A DNA stretch of 64,000 bases, from assembly GCA_027490195.1 (NCBI GenBank), contig JAIXYN010000099.1, positions 102,353 through 166,352 on the forward strand. The letters are read 5' to 3'. How positions within the stretch are numbered: the stretch's first letter is position 1; every line of letters starts with the position of its first letter. The notes under the pieces are model-generated. The model was not told the DNA's origin, searched no databases, and saw only the letters and a list, made by a program, of their open reading frames with translations. Of the stretch, positions 23,917-32,942 are shown one piece after another. The DNA comes from Verrucomicrobiaceae bacterium. GTDB taxonomy: Bacteria > Verrucomicrobiota > Verrucomicrobiia > Verrucomicrobiales > Verrucomicrobiaceae. Both the position numbers and the translations under genes were made by a program.

Positions 23917-24486
23917 TCAGTTCGCGCGGCCGAGGTAGGTGCCGTCTTCGGTCTTGATGCTGATCTTGTCGCCAGGGCCGATGAAGAGAGGGACCTGCAC
24001 GCGCATGCCAGACTCGGTGGTGGCTTCCTTGTACACGTTGTTGGCGGAGTCGCCCTTCACGCCGGCTGGGCTGTCGGTGATCTCCATGATGATGTTCGCA
24101 GGGAGTTCGATGCCGGCAACGACGTCATCCGCGAAGACGACGAGGTACTTCTGGCCTTCGATGAGGTAGCCACGGGTCTTGGCGTCCAGCTTGTCTTCAC
24201 CGATGAGCACGTCTTCAAACGTTTCAGGGTGGATGAAGTGGTAGCCGTCGCCGTCCTTGTAGCTGAATTCGTGGTTATCGCGGACGAGGTTCACGGATTC
24301 GAGCGACTCATTGGAAGTCATGCGGAGGTTGTAAACCTTGCCGATGGTGATGCTGCGGACGGACATCTGCACGAACGAAGCCATGCGCGGTGGCGTCTTG
24401 AGTTCGGTCTCGGTGACGACGCAAACGTCGTTGTTGTGGCGGACGGCATGTCCTTTGCGGAGATTGATAACTGGGGTGGCTGGCAT
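23917..24486 (-). CDS. efp: Elongation factor P with Arg34
   Basis: The start MPATPVINLR gives 189 residues, the normal length; the longer ORF to 24525 adds a poor leader. Three beta-barrel (OB/KOW) domains are present, with IELPANIIMEITDSPAGVKGDSA and PLFIGPGDKISI as typical phrases. EF-P relieves ribosome stalling at polyproline. The modification loop reads TPPRMASF, so position 34 is Arg and the usual PG[K/R]G context is PPRM. EF-P with Lys34 is modified by EpmA, or by 5-aminopentanol in Bacillus; Arg34 is rhamnosylated by EarP in other groups. Neither partner gene is in the window. Whether this variant is modified is unknown. Confidence 0.9.
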   Translation of the reverse strand: MPATPVINLRKGHAVRHNNDVCVVTETELKTPPRMASFVQMSVRSITIGKVYNLRMTSNESLESVNLVRDNHEFSYKDGDGYHFIHPETFEDVLIGEDKLDAKTRGYLIEGQKYLVVFADDVVAGIELPANIIMEITDSPAGVKGDSANNVYKEATTESGMRVQVPLFIGPGDKISIKTEDGTYLGRAN

Positions 24487-24597
24487 AAGAGCGTGTTTCC
24501 TTGGCGAGTTTGGCGTGCAATGCAAGCGCCGGTTCTGGCCCCTCGGCGCTTCAGGCGGGCGGGGGAGGATGGATTTTGGAGTTTATGGGCAGGCTGT

Positions 24598-25914
24598 TCA
24601 AGACAGATTCAGCGCCCCGCCTTCGCAGAGTTCCTTCTTGCCGAAGGTCTGTAGGTCGTGGCCCATCGACTGCGCGACGGACATCCAGAGGCGATTGTGC
24701 GCGGCTTTCTCAAATTTCAGGCTGCGGCCCATTTTGAAACCGCTGCCGCCACCGATCATGATGTAGGGGATGTTGTCGAGCGTGTGGCTGTTGCCTTTGC
24801 CGAGTTCATTCGTCCAAACAAGGAGCGTGTTGTCCAGCATGTTGCCACCGCCGGTGGCTTCGGGCGTTTCGCTCAGGCGCTTGGCCAAGTAGGCAAACTC
24901 ACCAGCGAACCAGGTGTTGATCTTCATCAGCTTCTCGTAGCTGTCCTTCTTGTCGTCCGGATCATGCGAGAGGGAGTGGTGGCCCTCCTGAATGCCGAGC
25001 CAGCGCATCTGCGCCATGCCCACGGAGCGCATGTACTGCAGCGTGCCGATGCGCGCCATGTCATTGGCCAAAGAGTTCACCAGCAGGTCGATCTGAATGC
25101 GGCTGATTTGAGGCGTGTTGTCGTTCACCAGTTCGATGCTCGGGTCCACCTGCGGCACGGGGTGCACCAGCTTGCCTTGTTTGTCCGCATCGGCCAAATC
25201 CTGCTCCATGCTGCGCACCAGCGTCATGTGCTGGTCCAGCAGCGCCTTGTCACGGGCGCTGAGCTTGGACGACACCTTTTTCAAATCCTCGCGCACATCG
25301 TCCAAAATGCTGACGAGGCTGTCCTTGTCCTTCATGCGGCCATAGACCTTCTTCAGAATCTGATGCGGATCATCTATCGGGGCCACGGGCTGGTTGCCAC
25401 CGGCATAGCTCATGCGCGTCCAGGGGTCCGCGCGCTCCGGCACCGCCACGCCAAACTCCAGCGAGCCAAAGCGCGTCTTCGTTTCAGCGCGGCTTTGCAG
25501 GAAGTTCTTCAGCTCCTGGTCGATGGAGATGTTGCTGGCCCAGCCGGCGGGATTGCCGCCACCGCCCATGATGTTGCCCTTCAGCAGTTCATCGCAGGTG
25601 AGCAGGCAGCTCATACCGCGCATGTGGCTGTCGCCATCGCCGCCCACCTTGTTGGCGATGCCGTGCAGCACGAGCATCTGCTGCTTGAATGGCTCCAGCG
25701 GCTTGAGGATGGATTTGAAGCTGAAATCCGCGCCTTCCTGATCCGGCCAAAACTCATTCGGCAGCGTGCCGTTCGGCGAGAACATGATGATCAGCCGCTG
25801 CTTCCGCTGCGGGGCAGGGGCCCCTGTGATGCTGGGCAGCCCGGCAAGAAAGGGCAGGGCACCGGCAGAGATGCCGAGATCGCGCAGGAATTGGCGGCGG
25901 TGAAGGTGTTTCAT
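24598..25914 (-). CDS. DUF1552 domain-containing secreted protein (Tat signal)
   Basis: A 438-residue protein with a twin-arginine-like signal (RRQFLRDLGISAGALPFLAGLPS), then the DUF1552 domain throughout (LIIMFSPNGTLPNEFWP, SHMRGMSCLLT, GTLQYMRSVGMAQMRW, NTLLVWTNELGKGNSHTLDNIPYIMIGG). This family is restricted largely to PVC bacteria and often encoded beside DUF1592/DUF1588 cytochrome-like proteins, but here it stands alone. The function is not known; a periplasmic enzyme role is inferred. The DUF1080 gene at 26172 is upstream on the same strand, separated by about 257 bp. Confidence 0.88.
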   Translation of the reverse strand: MKHLHRRQFLRDLGISAGALPFLAGLPSITGAPAPQRKQRLIIMFSPNGTLPNEFWPDQEGADFSFKSILKPLEPFKQQMLVLHGIANKVGGDGDSHMRGMSCLLTCDELLKGNIMGGGGNPAGWASNISIDQELKNFLQSRAETKTRFGSLEFGVAVPERADPWTRMSYAGGNQPVAPIDDPHQILKKVYGRMKDKDSLVSILDDVREDLKKVSSKLSARDKALLDQHMTLVRSMEQDLADADKQGKLVHPVPQVDPSIELVNDNTPQISRIQIDLLVNSLANDMARIGTLQYMRSVGMAQMRWLGIQEGHHSLSHDPDDKKDSYEKLMKINTWFAGEFAYLAKRLSETPEATGGGNMLDNTLLVWTNELGKGNSHTLDNIPYIMIGGGSGFKMGRSLKFEKAAHNRLWMSVAQSMGHDLQTFGKKELCEGGALNLS

Positions 25915-26171
25915 TGAGGGGGTAAAAAGCTACGTATCGGAACGGAGTATATTACAGTACAAATCTCCGCTGCCAACCGGCTGAAATCGCGTTGAGATAT
26001 CGGTCAGCCCAGCCCGGTTCCGTTTCTGCATCCACGGTGCTTTCTTGTACCCTCACCACGATGCCAATCCAGCGTGGAGTGGTCCGCACATTCCATGTGC
26101 GGTATTTGGAAGTCAGGCGGACTCGCAATCTCACACGGAGAGTGCGAGCTCGTGCGCTCTGCTCCTCCGGG

Positions 26172-26774
26172 TCACGGCACTTCCTTGATCTGAATATGCC
26201 GGTACTCCATCACGCCACGGTCACCTTCCAGGCCGATAGGTCCCGTCGGCGGCATGGGCAGGGCGGCTTCGAGGACTTCACCATTGCAGGTGCAATGCGC
26301 CACACCACCCTTCACCTCGACGATCATCTGGTTCCACTCTTGCGGCTTGTAGGCCTTCAGTTCCTTGTAGGGACCCGCCACCAAGTAGTCGCGGCACTGC
26401 AACTGCGGCTTGCGGATGAAGACGCCGCTGTCGGCGTTCACGCTGGCGCGGAATTCCAGTTTCAAGATGAAGTCCTTCGGAAACACCGCCTGGGTGTAAA
26501 ACTGCCCGGTGAGCTTGTCCGCTTCCGTGGGGAAGGTCACGGCAATGACGCCATCCTTGACGATGTAGCGGCCCGCGTCGGCGGCCTCGGTCTTGCCATC
26601 GTGCTTCGCGGTGATCGCGCCCGGATTCGGATCATCCTTCTTCGTCTTTTCGCGAAAGCACCAGCCCGTGAGATCCTTGCCATTGAACAGCGAAGTGAAC
26701 CCCGCCTCCGGCTGCCAGTCTTCAGCATGCAGGGTGGAAACGACGAGGGCGAGGAGCAGGGCGAGATGTTTCAT
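26172..26774 (-). CDS. Secreted DUF1080 family protein (3-keto-disaccharide hydrolase-like)
   Basis: The ATG at 26774 starts a signal peptide (MKHLALLLALVVSTLHAE), giving 200 residues. The DUF1080 domain is recognised by GFTSLFNGKDLTGW near the N-terminus, DFILKLEFRASVNADSGVFIRKP and the closing GVMEYRHIQIKEV. DUF1080 has a concanavalin-like fold, and some members hydrolyse 3-keto-glycosides; it is hugely expanded in Planctomycetota and Verrucomicrobiota. A second, double-domain protein of this family is at 43368-44813. An imperfect inverted repeat follows upstream (26873-27052). Confidence 0.88.
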   Translation of the reverse strand: MKHLALLLALVVSTLHAEDWQPEAGFTSLFNGKDLTGWCFREKTKKDDPNPGAITAKHDGKTEAADAGRYIVKDGVIAVTFPTEADKLTGQFYTQAVFPKDFILKLEFRASVNADSGVFIRKPQLQCRDYLVAGPYKELKAYKPQEWNQMIVEVKGGVAHCTCNGEVLEAALPMPPTGPIGLEGDRGVMEYRHIQIKEVP

Positions 26775-26872
26775 GGTTGGAAAGAAGCAGCTAATGAGGG
26801 TTTTTCTTTCGTCCCATCGAAAAAAGCAAAATAAAAGAGCGCGGAGATGCGCGCGATGGCGCTTTTTTGGAG

Positions 26873-27052
26873 TGCGGTCGCGCAGTGAGGCACGAACGCA
26901 GCTACCGCTTTCGCAGGCCGACCGATACGCGAATGCCACAAGACCCACGCAAGCACACGCTCCTCGCTAAGCGCAGGCTTCACACCTCACGCCCACCACG
27001 AGACGCCCGAAAGCGGCAGCTTCGCTCGTGCCTCGTTGCGCAGCCGCAGTCC
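26873..27052. repeat. Imperfect 40-nt inverted repeat upstream of the DUF1080 gene
   Basis: The block 26873-26912 (GAGGCACGAACG then AGCTACCGCTTTCG) is mirrored at 27008-27052 with about one mismatch in five bases. The spacer is about 95 bp. This occupies most of the 303-bp gap between the DUF1080 and cysS genes; nothing else is visible there. Related words appear nowhere else I noticed. Confidence 0.65.
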
Positions 27053-27077
27053 AAATCTGCTCCACGAGCTGCGGCGC

Positions 27078-28484
27078 TTACTTCGCCACCACGGTAAACC
27101 CTTCCTTGCTGTCCTTGATCAGCCACCCAGCGGCTTCCAGTTCTTTCCGCAAAGTATCCGCAGCAGCCCAATCCTTCGCCTGCTTGGCATCCCAGCGCTG
27201 CTGCGCGAGCGCCTGGATGTCCGCTGGCACATCGGTGGCAGCTTCATCTGCGAGAACAGGCAGCGTGAGGCCCAGGGCCTGCAGCATGAAGTGCAGGCCG
27301 TTGCGTGCGGCGGTAGCCTCCTCGGCGGAGAGCGCGGCGGGCTTGAGCTTGTTCAGCACGCCGAAGATGGCTCCTGTGGCACCGGGGACGTTGAGGTCGT
27401 TCAGCAGCGTTTCCCAGGCTTCCTGGAAAGGGCCTGCCGATTTCGCCTCGGGCAAGGCAGGGGAGACGGTAGCCAGCGCCTTATCCGCCTTCGCCAGTTT
27501 TTGCAGCGCCTGACGTGCGGAGTCCAGGCTGTGCATGGTGAAGTTCAGTGGCGCGCGGTAGTGGCCGGAGATCAGCACGTAGCGCACCTCCATGGCGCTG
27601 TAGCCGCGCTGGGCCAGGTCTTCCAGCGTGTAGAGATTGCCGATGCTCTTGCTCATCTTGCCGCCATCCACCATCAGATGCGCGACGTGCATCCAATGAT
27701 GCGCAAAGTGCCCGTGCGTGCTGCAGCAGCTCTGGGCGATCTCATTCTCATGATGCGGGAAGATCAGGTCCACGCCGCCGCTGTGCAGATCGAAGTCCTC
27801 GCCGAGGTACTCCAGAATCATCGCGCTGCATTCCAGATGCCAGCCTGGGCGGCCTTCGCCCCAGGGGCTGGGCCAGAAGTTCTCGCCGTCCTCCGGCTTG
27901 CGCGCCTTCCACAGGGCGAAGTCGGTGAGGGAGTCCTTCGTGTACTCGTCGCTGTCCGTCGCGCTGGCGGCCTCGCTGGCACCCAGGCGCAGCTCGCGGT
28001 CTTCCAGGTGGCTGAGCTTACCGTAGTCTTTATAGGACGAGACGCGGAAATACACGCTGCCATCCGGCGCGGCGTAGGCATGCCCACCGGCGATGAGCTT
28101 TTCAATCATCGCCACCTGCTGGGAGATGTGCGCCACGGCCGAGGGCTCAATGTGCGGCGGCAGCAGATTCAGCGCGGCACAGTCGGTGTGAAACTTCTGC
28201 GTCCAGCCCTGAGTGAAAGCGGTCAGCGTTTGCCCCGCCTTCTGCGAATCACGGATCGTTTTGTCATCCACATCCGTGATGTTGCGCACATGCAGCGTCG
28301 GCGTACCGGAAGCCTCCACCACACGGCGCATCACATCCTGCGCCACGAAGGTGCGGAAGTTGCCGATGTGCGCCGGGCCATAGACCGTGGGACCGCAGCA
28401 GTAGAAACGCAGCGTCTTGCCATCCAGCGGCGTGGTTTCGCGATCAGTGCGGGTCAGGGTGTCGTGGAGCTTCAGGGCAGGCAT
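27078..28484 (-). CDS. cysS: Cysteinyl-tRNA synthetase
   Basis: The start MPALKLHDTLTR gives 468 residues, normal for bacterial CysRS; the longer ORF to 28769 translates a minisatellite and is rejected. It is a class I synthetase with HIGH-like HIGN (residues 39-42) and KMSKS. Zinc ligands are visible as CCGPTVYG at the start, HLECSAM and HHENE. It charges tRNA-Cys. The C-terminal helical region ends in GWLIKDSKEGFTVV, typical of the family. It is divergent from ssrA, with a tandem repeat tract in the gap. Confidence 0.95.
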   Translation of the reverse strand: MPALKLHDTLTRTDRETTPLDGKTLRFYCCGPTVYGPAHIGNFRTFVAQDVMRRVVEASGTPTLHVRNITDVDDKTIRDSQKAGQTLTAFTQGWTQKFHTDCAALNLLPPHIEPSAVAHISQQVAMIEKLIAGGHAYAAPDGSVYFRVSSYKDYGKLSHLEDRELRLGASEAASATDSDEYTKDSLTDFALWKARKPEDGENFWPSPWGEGRPGWHLECSAMILEYLGEDFDLHSGGVDLIFPHHENEIAQSCCSTHGHFAHHWMHVAHLMVDGGKMSKSIGNLYTLEDLAQRGYSAMEVRYVLISGHYRAPLNFTMHSLDSARQALQKLAKADKALATVSPALPEAKSAGPFQEAWETLLNDLNVPGATGAIFGVLNKLKPAALSAEEATAARNGLHFMLQALGLTLPVLADEAATDVPADIQALAQQRWDAKQAKDWAAADTLRKELEAAGWLIKDSKEGFTVVAK

Positions 28485-28533
28485 GGGGGCGTGGAAAATG
28501 AATGGTGAATGCAGAATGTCGAGCGCGGGAATC

Positions 28534-28671
28534 TGGATGCTGGATGCTGGATGCTGGATGCTGGATGCTGGATGCTGGATGCTGGATGCTGGATGCTGGA
28601 TGCTGGATGCTGGGCTCCGCCTTACACCGCTAGCATCCAGCATCGAGCCACTAGCATCGAGCATCCAGCCA
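28534..28671. repeat. Heptamer minisatellite with mirrored arm
   Basis: Eleven exact copies of TGGATGC fill 28534-28610. After a short spacer, 28630-28671 contains the reverse words GCATCCA and GCATCGA several times. The two arms can form one long hairpin. It lies between cysS and the tmRNA promoter. Confidence 0.92.
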
Positions 28672-28681
28672 CCGATGCCCC

Positions 28682-28709
28682 TTGACCCCCGCGTCCCATG
28701 GGCTACTCT
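28682..28709 (+). promoter_or_regulatory. Possible ssrA promoter
   Basis: TTGACC at 28682-28687 and TACTCT at 28704-28709 are spaced 16 bp apart and precede the tmRNA 5' end by about 15 bp. The -35 box is near consensus and the -10 weak. Confidence 0.45.
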
Positions 28710-28724
28710 CCCTTTCTCCAAAAC

Positions 28725-29073
28725 GGGGGCGTACTGGTTTCGACGGGTAGCCTTAGTTCGGAGCTGCATGCCGAGGATGATTCGTTGGCCTCGTTAAACA
28801 CCGGATCAAAAACACAAATGCAAACTCTAACGAGCTAGCACTCGCAGCTTAAGCCCTGCGACATCCTTCAGGCAATGTCTGGTAGCCTGAACGATGCCAC
28901 TACCAGGCTGGTTTGTTGGCCGGGCGACCGGGTCACAAACGAGATCAAACAGGACGCTGGGTGAAGAGTAGGCTGTCTCAAGCCGCCTCCCACCGAGACC
29001 AAAGATGAGACTGAGCATGGAGACGCTACGGGCAACGACTATTCGGACAGGGGTTCAACTCCCCTCGCCTCCA
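28725..29073 (+). ncRNA. ssrA: tmRNA (transfer-messenger RNA)
   Basis: The 5' end GGGGGCG followed by TACTGGTTTCGACGG and the 3' end GGGGTTCAACTCCCC CGCCTCCA form the tRNA-like domain; the acceptor stem pairs across the ends. The resume codon GCA (28820-28822) and stop TAA (28850-28852) encode the tag ANSNELALAA. CCA is not encoded, only the discriminator A. About 349 nt, one-piece, as in most bacteria. It tags stalled nascent proteins for proteolysis with SmpB. An IS5-type remnant begins about 60 bp past its 3' end. Confidence 0.97.
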
Positions 29074-29130
29074 CTTTCTTGAAGTCCAAGGGAGTGTGAT
29101 GGAAGAAGAAAAACCATGAACTGGGAGCCC

Positions 29131-29346
29131 TTATCCCCGACCACGAACTGGGCCTGCGGGCAAGTCACGCCAAGGTCCTGCGTTGCGCAGCCGGTAGTAT
29201 AAGGCATCAAGCACCAGATCTATTTTTGCTCTGGGGCTGCCTCCACGCTTTAGAGCACCCTTTTTTTGAGCTGCTTTTTCAGCGGCTCCCACCACGCACA
29301 GCATTCGGTCTTTATCGGGGGCTCTTGTCGCCCCAATGCCCGCCAT
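29131..29346 (-). pseudogene. Truncated IS5-family transposase remnant
   Basis: The translation has IDLVLDALYYRLRNAGPWRDLPAG, the unmistakable N-terminal domain of IS5-type (DUF4096/IS1182-like) DDE transposases. It ends soon after in a frame without the DDE catalytic domain (GPVRGRG then stop), so the gene is cut short. No second half or terminal repeats were found. The remnant begins about 60 bp downstream of the tmRNA, a favourite integration site for mobile DNA. The other bases of 29074-29422 show only two partial direct repeats of an AACTGGG motif. Confidence 0.7.
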
Positions 29347-29422
29347 TTGCCAATCGACAGGTTTTCAAACACGGCCAAGCTATTTGCCTCACCTCGTGCT
29401 CCCATCATCCACCACTCGCCTC

Positions 29423-32059
29423 ATGCGCCAGCTTGCTGCTCTTCTTTGTTTCTTTGCCTTCGCGTTGTCAGCCCATGCTCAAATCGCGACGACGGATGTG
29501 GATGAGCCGGAGGACATGATCCTCGGTTTTCGGGGCAAGTCGAAGTATCAGATCATCGTGCCGGATGTGGCGGCGAATCCAACGGCGGAGTCTTCGGTGG
29601 CGCGGGCGGCGGAGTTGTTGCAGCAGGCGTTTGCGGCCAATAAGATCACACTGCCGGTGGTGAAGGAGTCGCAGGCTGAGGCTGGGCGTCCGGGTTTCTA
29701 TGTCGGAGCGACGAAGTTCGCGGCGGCAAATGGCGTGGAGATGCGTCAGCTCAAGGGCTGGGCTTTTGCGCACAAGGTGGTGGGGAGGAATGTGATCATC
29801 GCGGGCAACGACGAGCCGGATTCGCTCGAAGGGAAACGCGCCATCCCAGGGTGGCGCTCGGCGACCAAGGACCAATCGCTGCCATTCGAGGGCACGCTGT
29901 TTGGCACGGCGGAGTTTGTGCATCGCTTTGTGGGCGCGCGGTTTTTGTCGCCGGATGAATCGGGCACGACGTTTGTGCCGCAGTCGATCATTCATGTGCC
30001 GCCGACGCTTGAGGTGCACGGCGAGCCGCATTTCATCGAGCATGACATGCGCAATGGGCCAGAGTTGTTCTACACGGCGAATCATTGCCGGCGCTTCACC
30101 CGCGTGTGGTCGCGTGGCGGGCACCAGCATCCGTCGGCGGTGCCGATCAGCGAGTATGGGAAGACGCACCCCGAGTATTTCATCCTCAGTGGCAATGTGC
30201 GGCAGCCGGAGGTCGGCGCCACGGACGGCCAGCTTTGCCTCTCGAACTCCGAGGTGCGCGAACTCATCTACAAGCACATCCTCGCGACTCTCGACAGTGG
30301 CTACGATGTCGTCGAGCTGGGCCAGGCCGATGGCTTCCGCCCTTGCCAGTGCAAGGAATGCGAGGCGCTTTACGGTGTTCATCCGACAACCAAGCCTGCC
30401 GATGGCATTGCGTTCAGCACCGACCGCGCGTGGGGTGAGAAGATCTGGATCATGCATCGCGACATGGCCGTGCGCTTGATGAAGGATCGACCGGGCAAGA
30501 AGCTCATGATGACCGCCTACAGCATCTCGCGGGAGCCGCCGCAGACCTTCCACGAGTTCCCGGAGAACACCATCATCGAAATGATGAGCTCTGAGGAGGA
30601 ATCCTTCGCCGCGTGGAAGCAGCTCAAGGTGCCCGGTGGCTTCTCAGCGTATCTTTACAACTGGGGAAACTTCCATCTCGTGGGCCTCACGCCGCTGACT
30701 ACCGTCTCGATGATCGCGGAGCAGAACCGCCTGCTTGTGGAGAACAACGTGCGCATGGTGCAGGTGAATGGCAGCCCCGGCGCTGGGCAGTGGGGGCTCG
30801 AAGGACCGAACATCTATGTGTATCTGCGCCTCGCCATCGACCCCAAGCGGCAGAGCGCGAACGAACTCTTCGACGAATACCTGCAGGCCGCCTTTCGCGA
30901 GTGCGAGAACCCGATGCGCCGCTTCTTCACCCATGTGCAGAGGCGCGTTGAGCTGTGGCGCGTGCTGCGTGAATACGCCTATCAGTCTGGACGCGATCCC
31001 CTCTTCGCGCTCGGTACCCTTTGGCCGCCAGACGTGATCAATTCGCTCGAAGAAGACCTCGCCGCAGCAGAAGGCAGCGCCGAACTGCCCGAGGTGCGGC
31101 GCAGGCTCGACATCGTGCGCTACGAGTTCGATTTCCTGAAGCACCTCGCGCTCGTCATCAATGCCTGGCGCAATCATCAGGCGATGAACAACGTCGCCTC
31201 GCTCACGCAGTTGCTCGACGCCGTGGATGCGCGCAATGCCTTCATCGCAGGTGTGGCCAATGGCGACGCGAAGTATGCGAAGAAAAAGAACCCCGCGTAT
31301 CGCTTCGCTGACGAAAAGAGCCTGAAATATGCCGGACGCTATTTGGAGCGTGCTCCGTTCAATTGGGACACCGCGAAGATGCGGGCAAATCCGGCGCAAA
31401 TGATCCAGCAAAGCCAATCACTCGTCATCGAGCGTGCGGCCGGGCCTCTGACGATGGATTCACCCCGCTGGGAAAAGGCCGAGTCGCATCCGCTCCTTCC
31501 CACCGATACCGCCGTGACGCAGTTGCAAGCACCGACGACCTTCCGCGTGCTCTGCGATGACGCAAATCTCTACATACGCGTCAGCGGCGAACAGCCAGCG
31601 AACAAGACGGCCTTCGCCGCGCGCGGCCACGATGCCGAGTTGTGGTTGCAGGAGAGCATCGTCGTCAATGTCTCGCCCATCGCCGACAAGAGCCGCTACT
31701 TCTACTTCGCCTACGAGCCGGAGCCGACGTCGTTCAACGAGGCCGAGCACGGCTTCATCGCCGACTACCTGCACCCGCGCTACGGCTGGAATGACGAAGG
31801 CTGGAATGGCGCGTGGACCTTTGAAACCAAGCTCCTCCCGGCCAAAAACCGCTGGGAGTCCATGGCCGTTATCCCCTTTGAAACCCTGCGCACCAAGGCA
31901 CCTAAAGCTGGTGATACCTGGTATCTCAATGTCGGTCGCGTGCACTTCACCGACTCCACCGACAAGAAGACCAACCGCGAGTTCTCCGCCTGGACCAGCA
32001 AGCTCAACGCCTCCCGCATCCCCGGCGATGCTAGCTTTGGAAAAGCCACCTTCAAATGA
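29423..32059 (+). CDS. DUF4838 domain protein with C-terminal carbohydrate-binding domain
   Basis: The ATG at 29423 gives 878 residues with a signal peptide (MRQLAALLCFFAFALSAHA). The central domain is DUF4838, a TIM-barrel family related to alpha-glucuronidases/glycosidases, recognised by VVELGQADGFRPCQCKECEALYG and PENTIIEMMSSEEES; a Cys pair CQCKEC stands in the middle. An N-terminal glycohydrolase-like alpha/beta half precedes it. The C-terminal 170 residues resemble a CBM9/DOMON-like sugar-binding domain (FRVLCDDANLYIRVSGEQP, WYLNVGRVHF). Such proteins are secreted polysaccharide-degrading enzymes in Verrucomicrobiota; the substrate is not clear. A TPR protein follows after 7 bp. Confidence 0.85.
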   Translation: MRQLAALLCFFAFALSAHAQIATTDVDEPEDMILGFRGKSKYQIIVPDVAANPTAESSVARAAELLQQAFAANKITLPVVKESQAEAGRPGFYVGATKFAAANGVEMRQLKGWAFAHKVVGRNVIIAGNDEPDSLEGKRAIPGWRSATKDQSLPFEGTLFGTAEFVHRFVGARFLSPDESGTTFVPQSIIHVPPTLEVHGEPHFIEHDMRNGPELFYTANHCRRFTRVWSRGGHQHPSAVPISEYGKTHPEYFILSGNVRQPEVGATDGQLCLSNSEVRELIYKHILATLDSGYDVVELGQADGFRPCQCKECEALYGVHPTTKPADGIAFSTDRAWGEKIWIMHRDMAVRLMKDRPGKKLMMTAYSISREPPQTFHEFPENTIIEMMSSEEESFAAWKQLKVPGGFSAYLYNWGNFHLVGLTPLTTVSMIAEQNRLLVENNVRMVQVNGSPGAGQWGLEGPNIYVYLRLAIDPKRQSANELFDEYLQAAFRECENPMRRFFTHVQRRVELWRVLREYAYQSGRDPLFALGTLWPPDVINSLEEDLAAAEGSAELPEVRRRLDIVRYEFDFLKHLALVINAWRNHQAMNNVASLTQLLDAVDARNAFIAGVANGDAKYAKKKNPAYRFADEKSLKYAGRYLERAPFNWDTAKMRANPAQMIQQSQSLVIERAAGPLTMDSPRWEKAESHPLLPTDTAVTQLQAPTTFRVLCDDANLYIRVSGEQPANKTAFAARGHDAELWLQESIVVNVSPIADKSRYFYFAYEPEPTSFNEAEHGFIADYLHPRYGWNDEGWNGAWTFETKLLPAKNRWESMAVIPFETLRTKAPKAGDTWYLNVGRVHFTDSTDKKTNREFSAWTSKLNASRIPGDASFGKATFK

Positions 32060-32066
32060 TCCGCTC

Positions 32067-32942
32067 ATGACACACTTCTCCCTCATCGCCATCACGCTGG
32101 TTTTGCTCACCGCCTCGTCCCACGCGCTCGATTTTCAGACACTCAGCGCCGTGAAGCGGCTCACGGCCGACAAACGCTACGACGAAGCCATCCAGAAGCT
32201 CGAAGCCCTCGCGGCGAAGACCGAGGAGGCCGGTGAGAACTTCCACTACCTCGACCTCGCCATGGACATCACCGTGAAGTCGCTGAAAAACGCGGACCGC
32301 TCCCTCGCGCTCGCCGCACAGGTGAAAGACGCCGCACATCGCGACTTCGCCAAGCTGCGCGTGCTCACCGACTTCCAGCGTTACGATGAAGCCCTCGCCT
32401 CCGTGCGCGAGGAAGCCATCGAAACCTGGCCGGTGCGCTGTCGTGGGCAGGCGCATGCCTTTCTCGCTGAGATCTACCACAAGAAGAAGAACGATGCTGC
32501 GGAGCTTCAACAATGGCAAAAAGCCGCCGAGTCGCAAGGGGCCGAAACCAGCGTGCGTGGTCGCGCCCACCGCGAAGCCGCCGTGCTCCAACTCAAGCAA
32601 GGCGACACCGCCAAGGCCGAAGAGCACTTCCGCAAAGCGCTCGCCGTCACCCCCGCGAACTACGCCTGGCGCATCGAGAGCCTCGCCGGTCTTTCGCGCC
32701 TGCTCATCGATAACAAACGCCCCAAAGAGGCCGTGAAAGCCTTTGCAGACACCGACTTCAGCAAGATCGAACACATCACCAGCAAAGCCTCCCTGCTCGA
32801 AGCCTACGCCCGCGCCCTGCTCGCCGCCGGAAAGAAAATCAAAGCCATCGAAACCTTCGACCAACTCCTCCAACTCAACCTCCCAGCTCCCTGGAAAGAC
32901 CGCATCAACCAGGAACTCGATCAGATGGCGGAGGCGTTTTGA
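32067..32942 (+). CDS. Secreted TPR-repeat protein
   Basis: The ATG at 32067 is 7 bp after the previous stop and starts a signal peptide (FSLIAITLVLLTASSHA), giving 291 residues. Helical repeats with TPR-like patterns (YDEAIQKLEALAAKTEEAG, AEEHFRKALAVTPANYAWRIE, AIETFDQLLQL) run through the protein. TPR scaffolds mediate protein contacts. The longer ORF to 31557 is a frame-shadow of the DUF4838 gene. It is almost certainly translated from the same mRNA and may be its partner in the periplasm. Confidence 0.78.
   Translation: MTHFSLIAITLVLLTASSHALDFQTLSAVKRLTADKRYDEAIQKLEALAAKTEEAGENFHYLDLAMDITVKSLKNADRSLALAAQVKDAAHRDFAKLRVLTDFQRYDEALASVREEAIETWPVRCRGQAHAFLAEIYHKKKNDAAELQQWQKAAESQGAETSVRGRAHREAAVLQLKQGDTAKAEEHFRKALAVTPANYAWRIESLAGLSRLLIDNKRPKEAVKAFADTDFSKIEHITSKASLLEAYARALLAAGKKIKAIETFDQLLQLNLPAPWKDRINQELDQMAEAF

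Noticed and set aside
24658..25917. 419-residue plus-strand frame antisense to the DUF1552 gene
   Set aside because: His/Leu/Val-rich composition is typical of an opposite-strand shadow; the minus strand has a full DUF1552 protein.
28534..28671. CRISPR array
   Set aside because: The 7-bp units are contiguous with no spacers and no cas genes are in the window.
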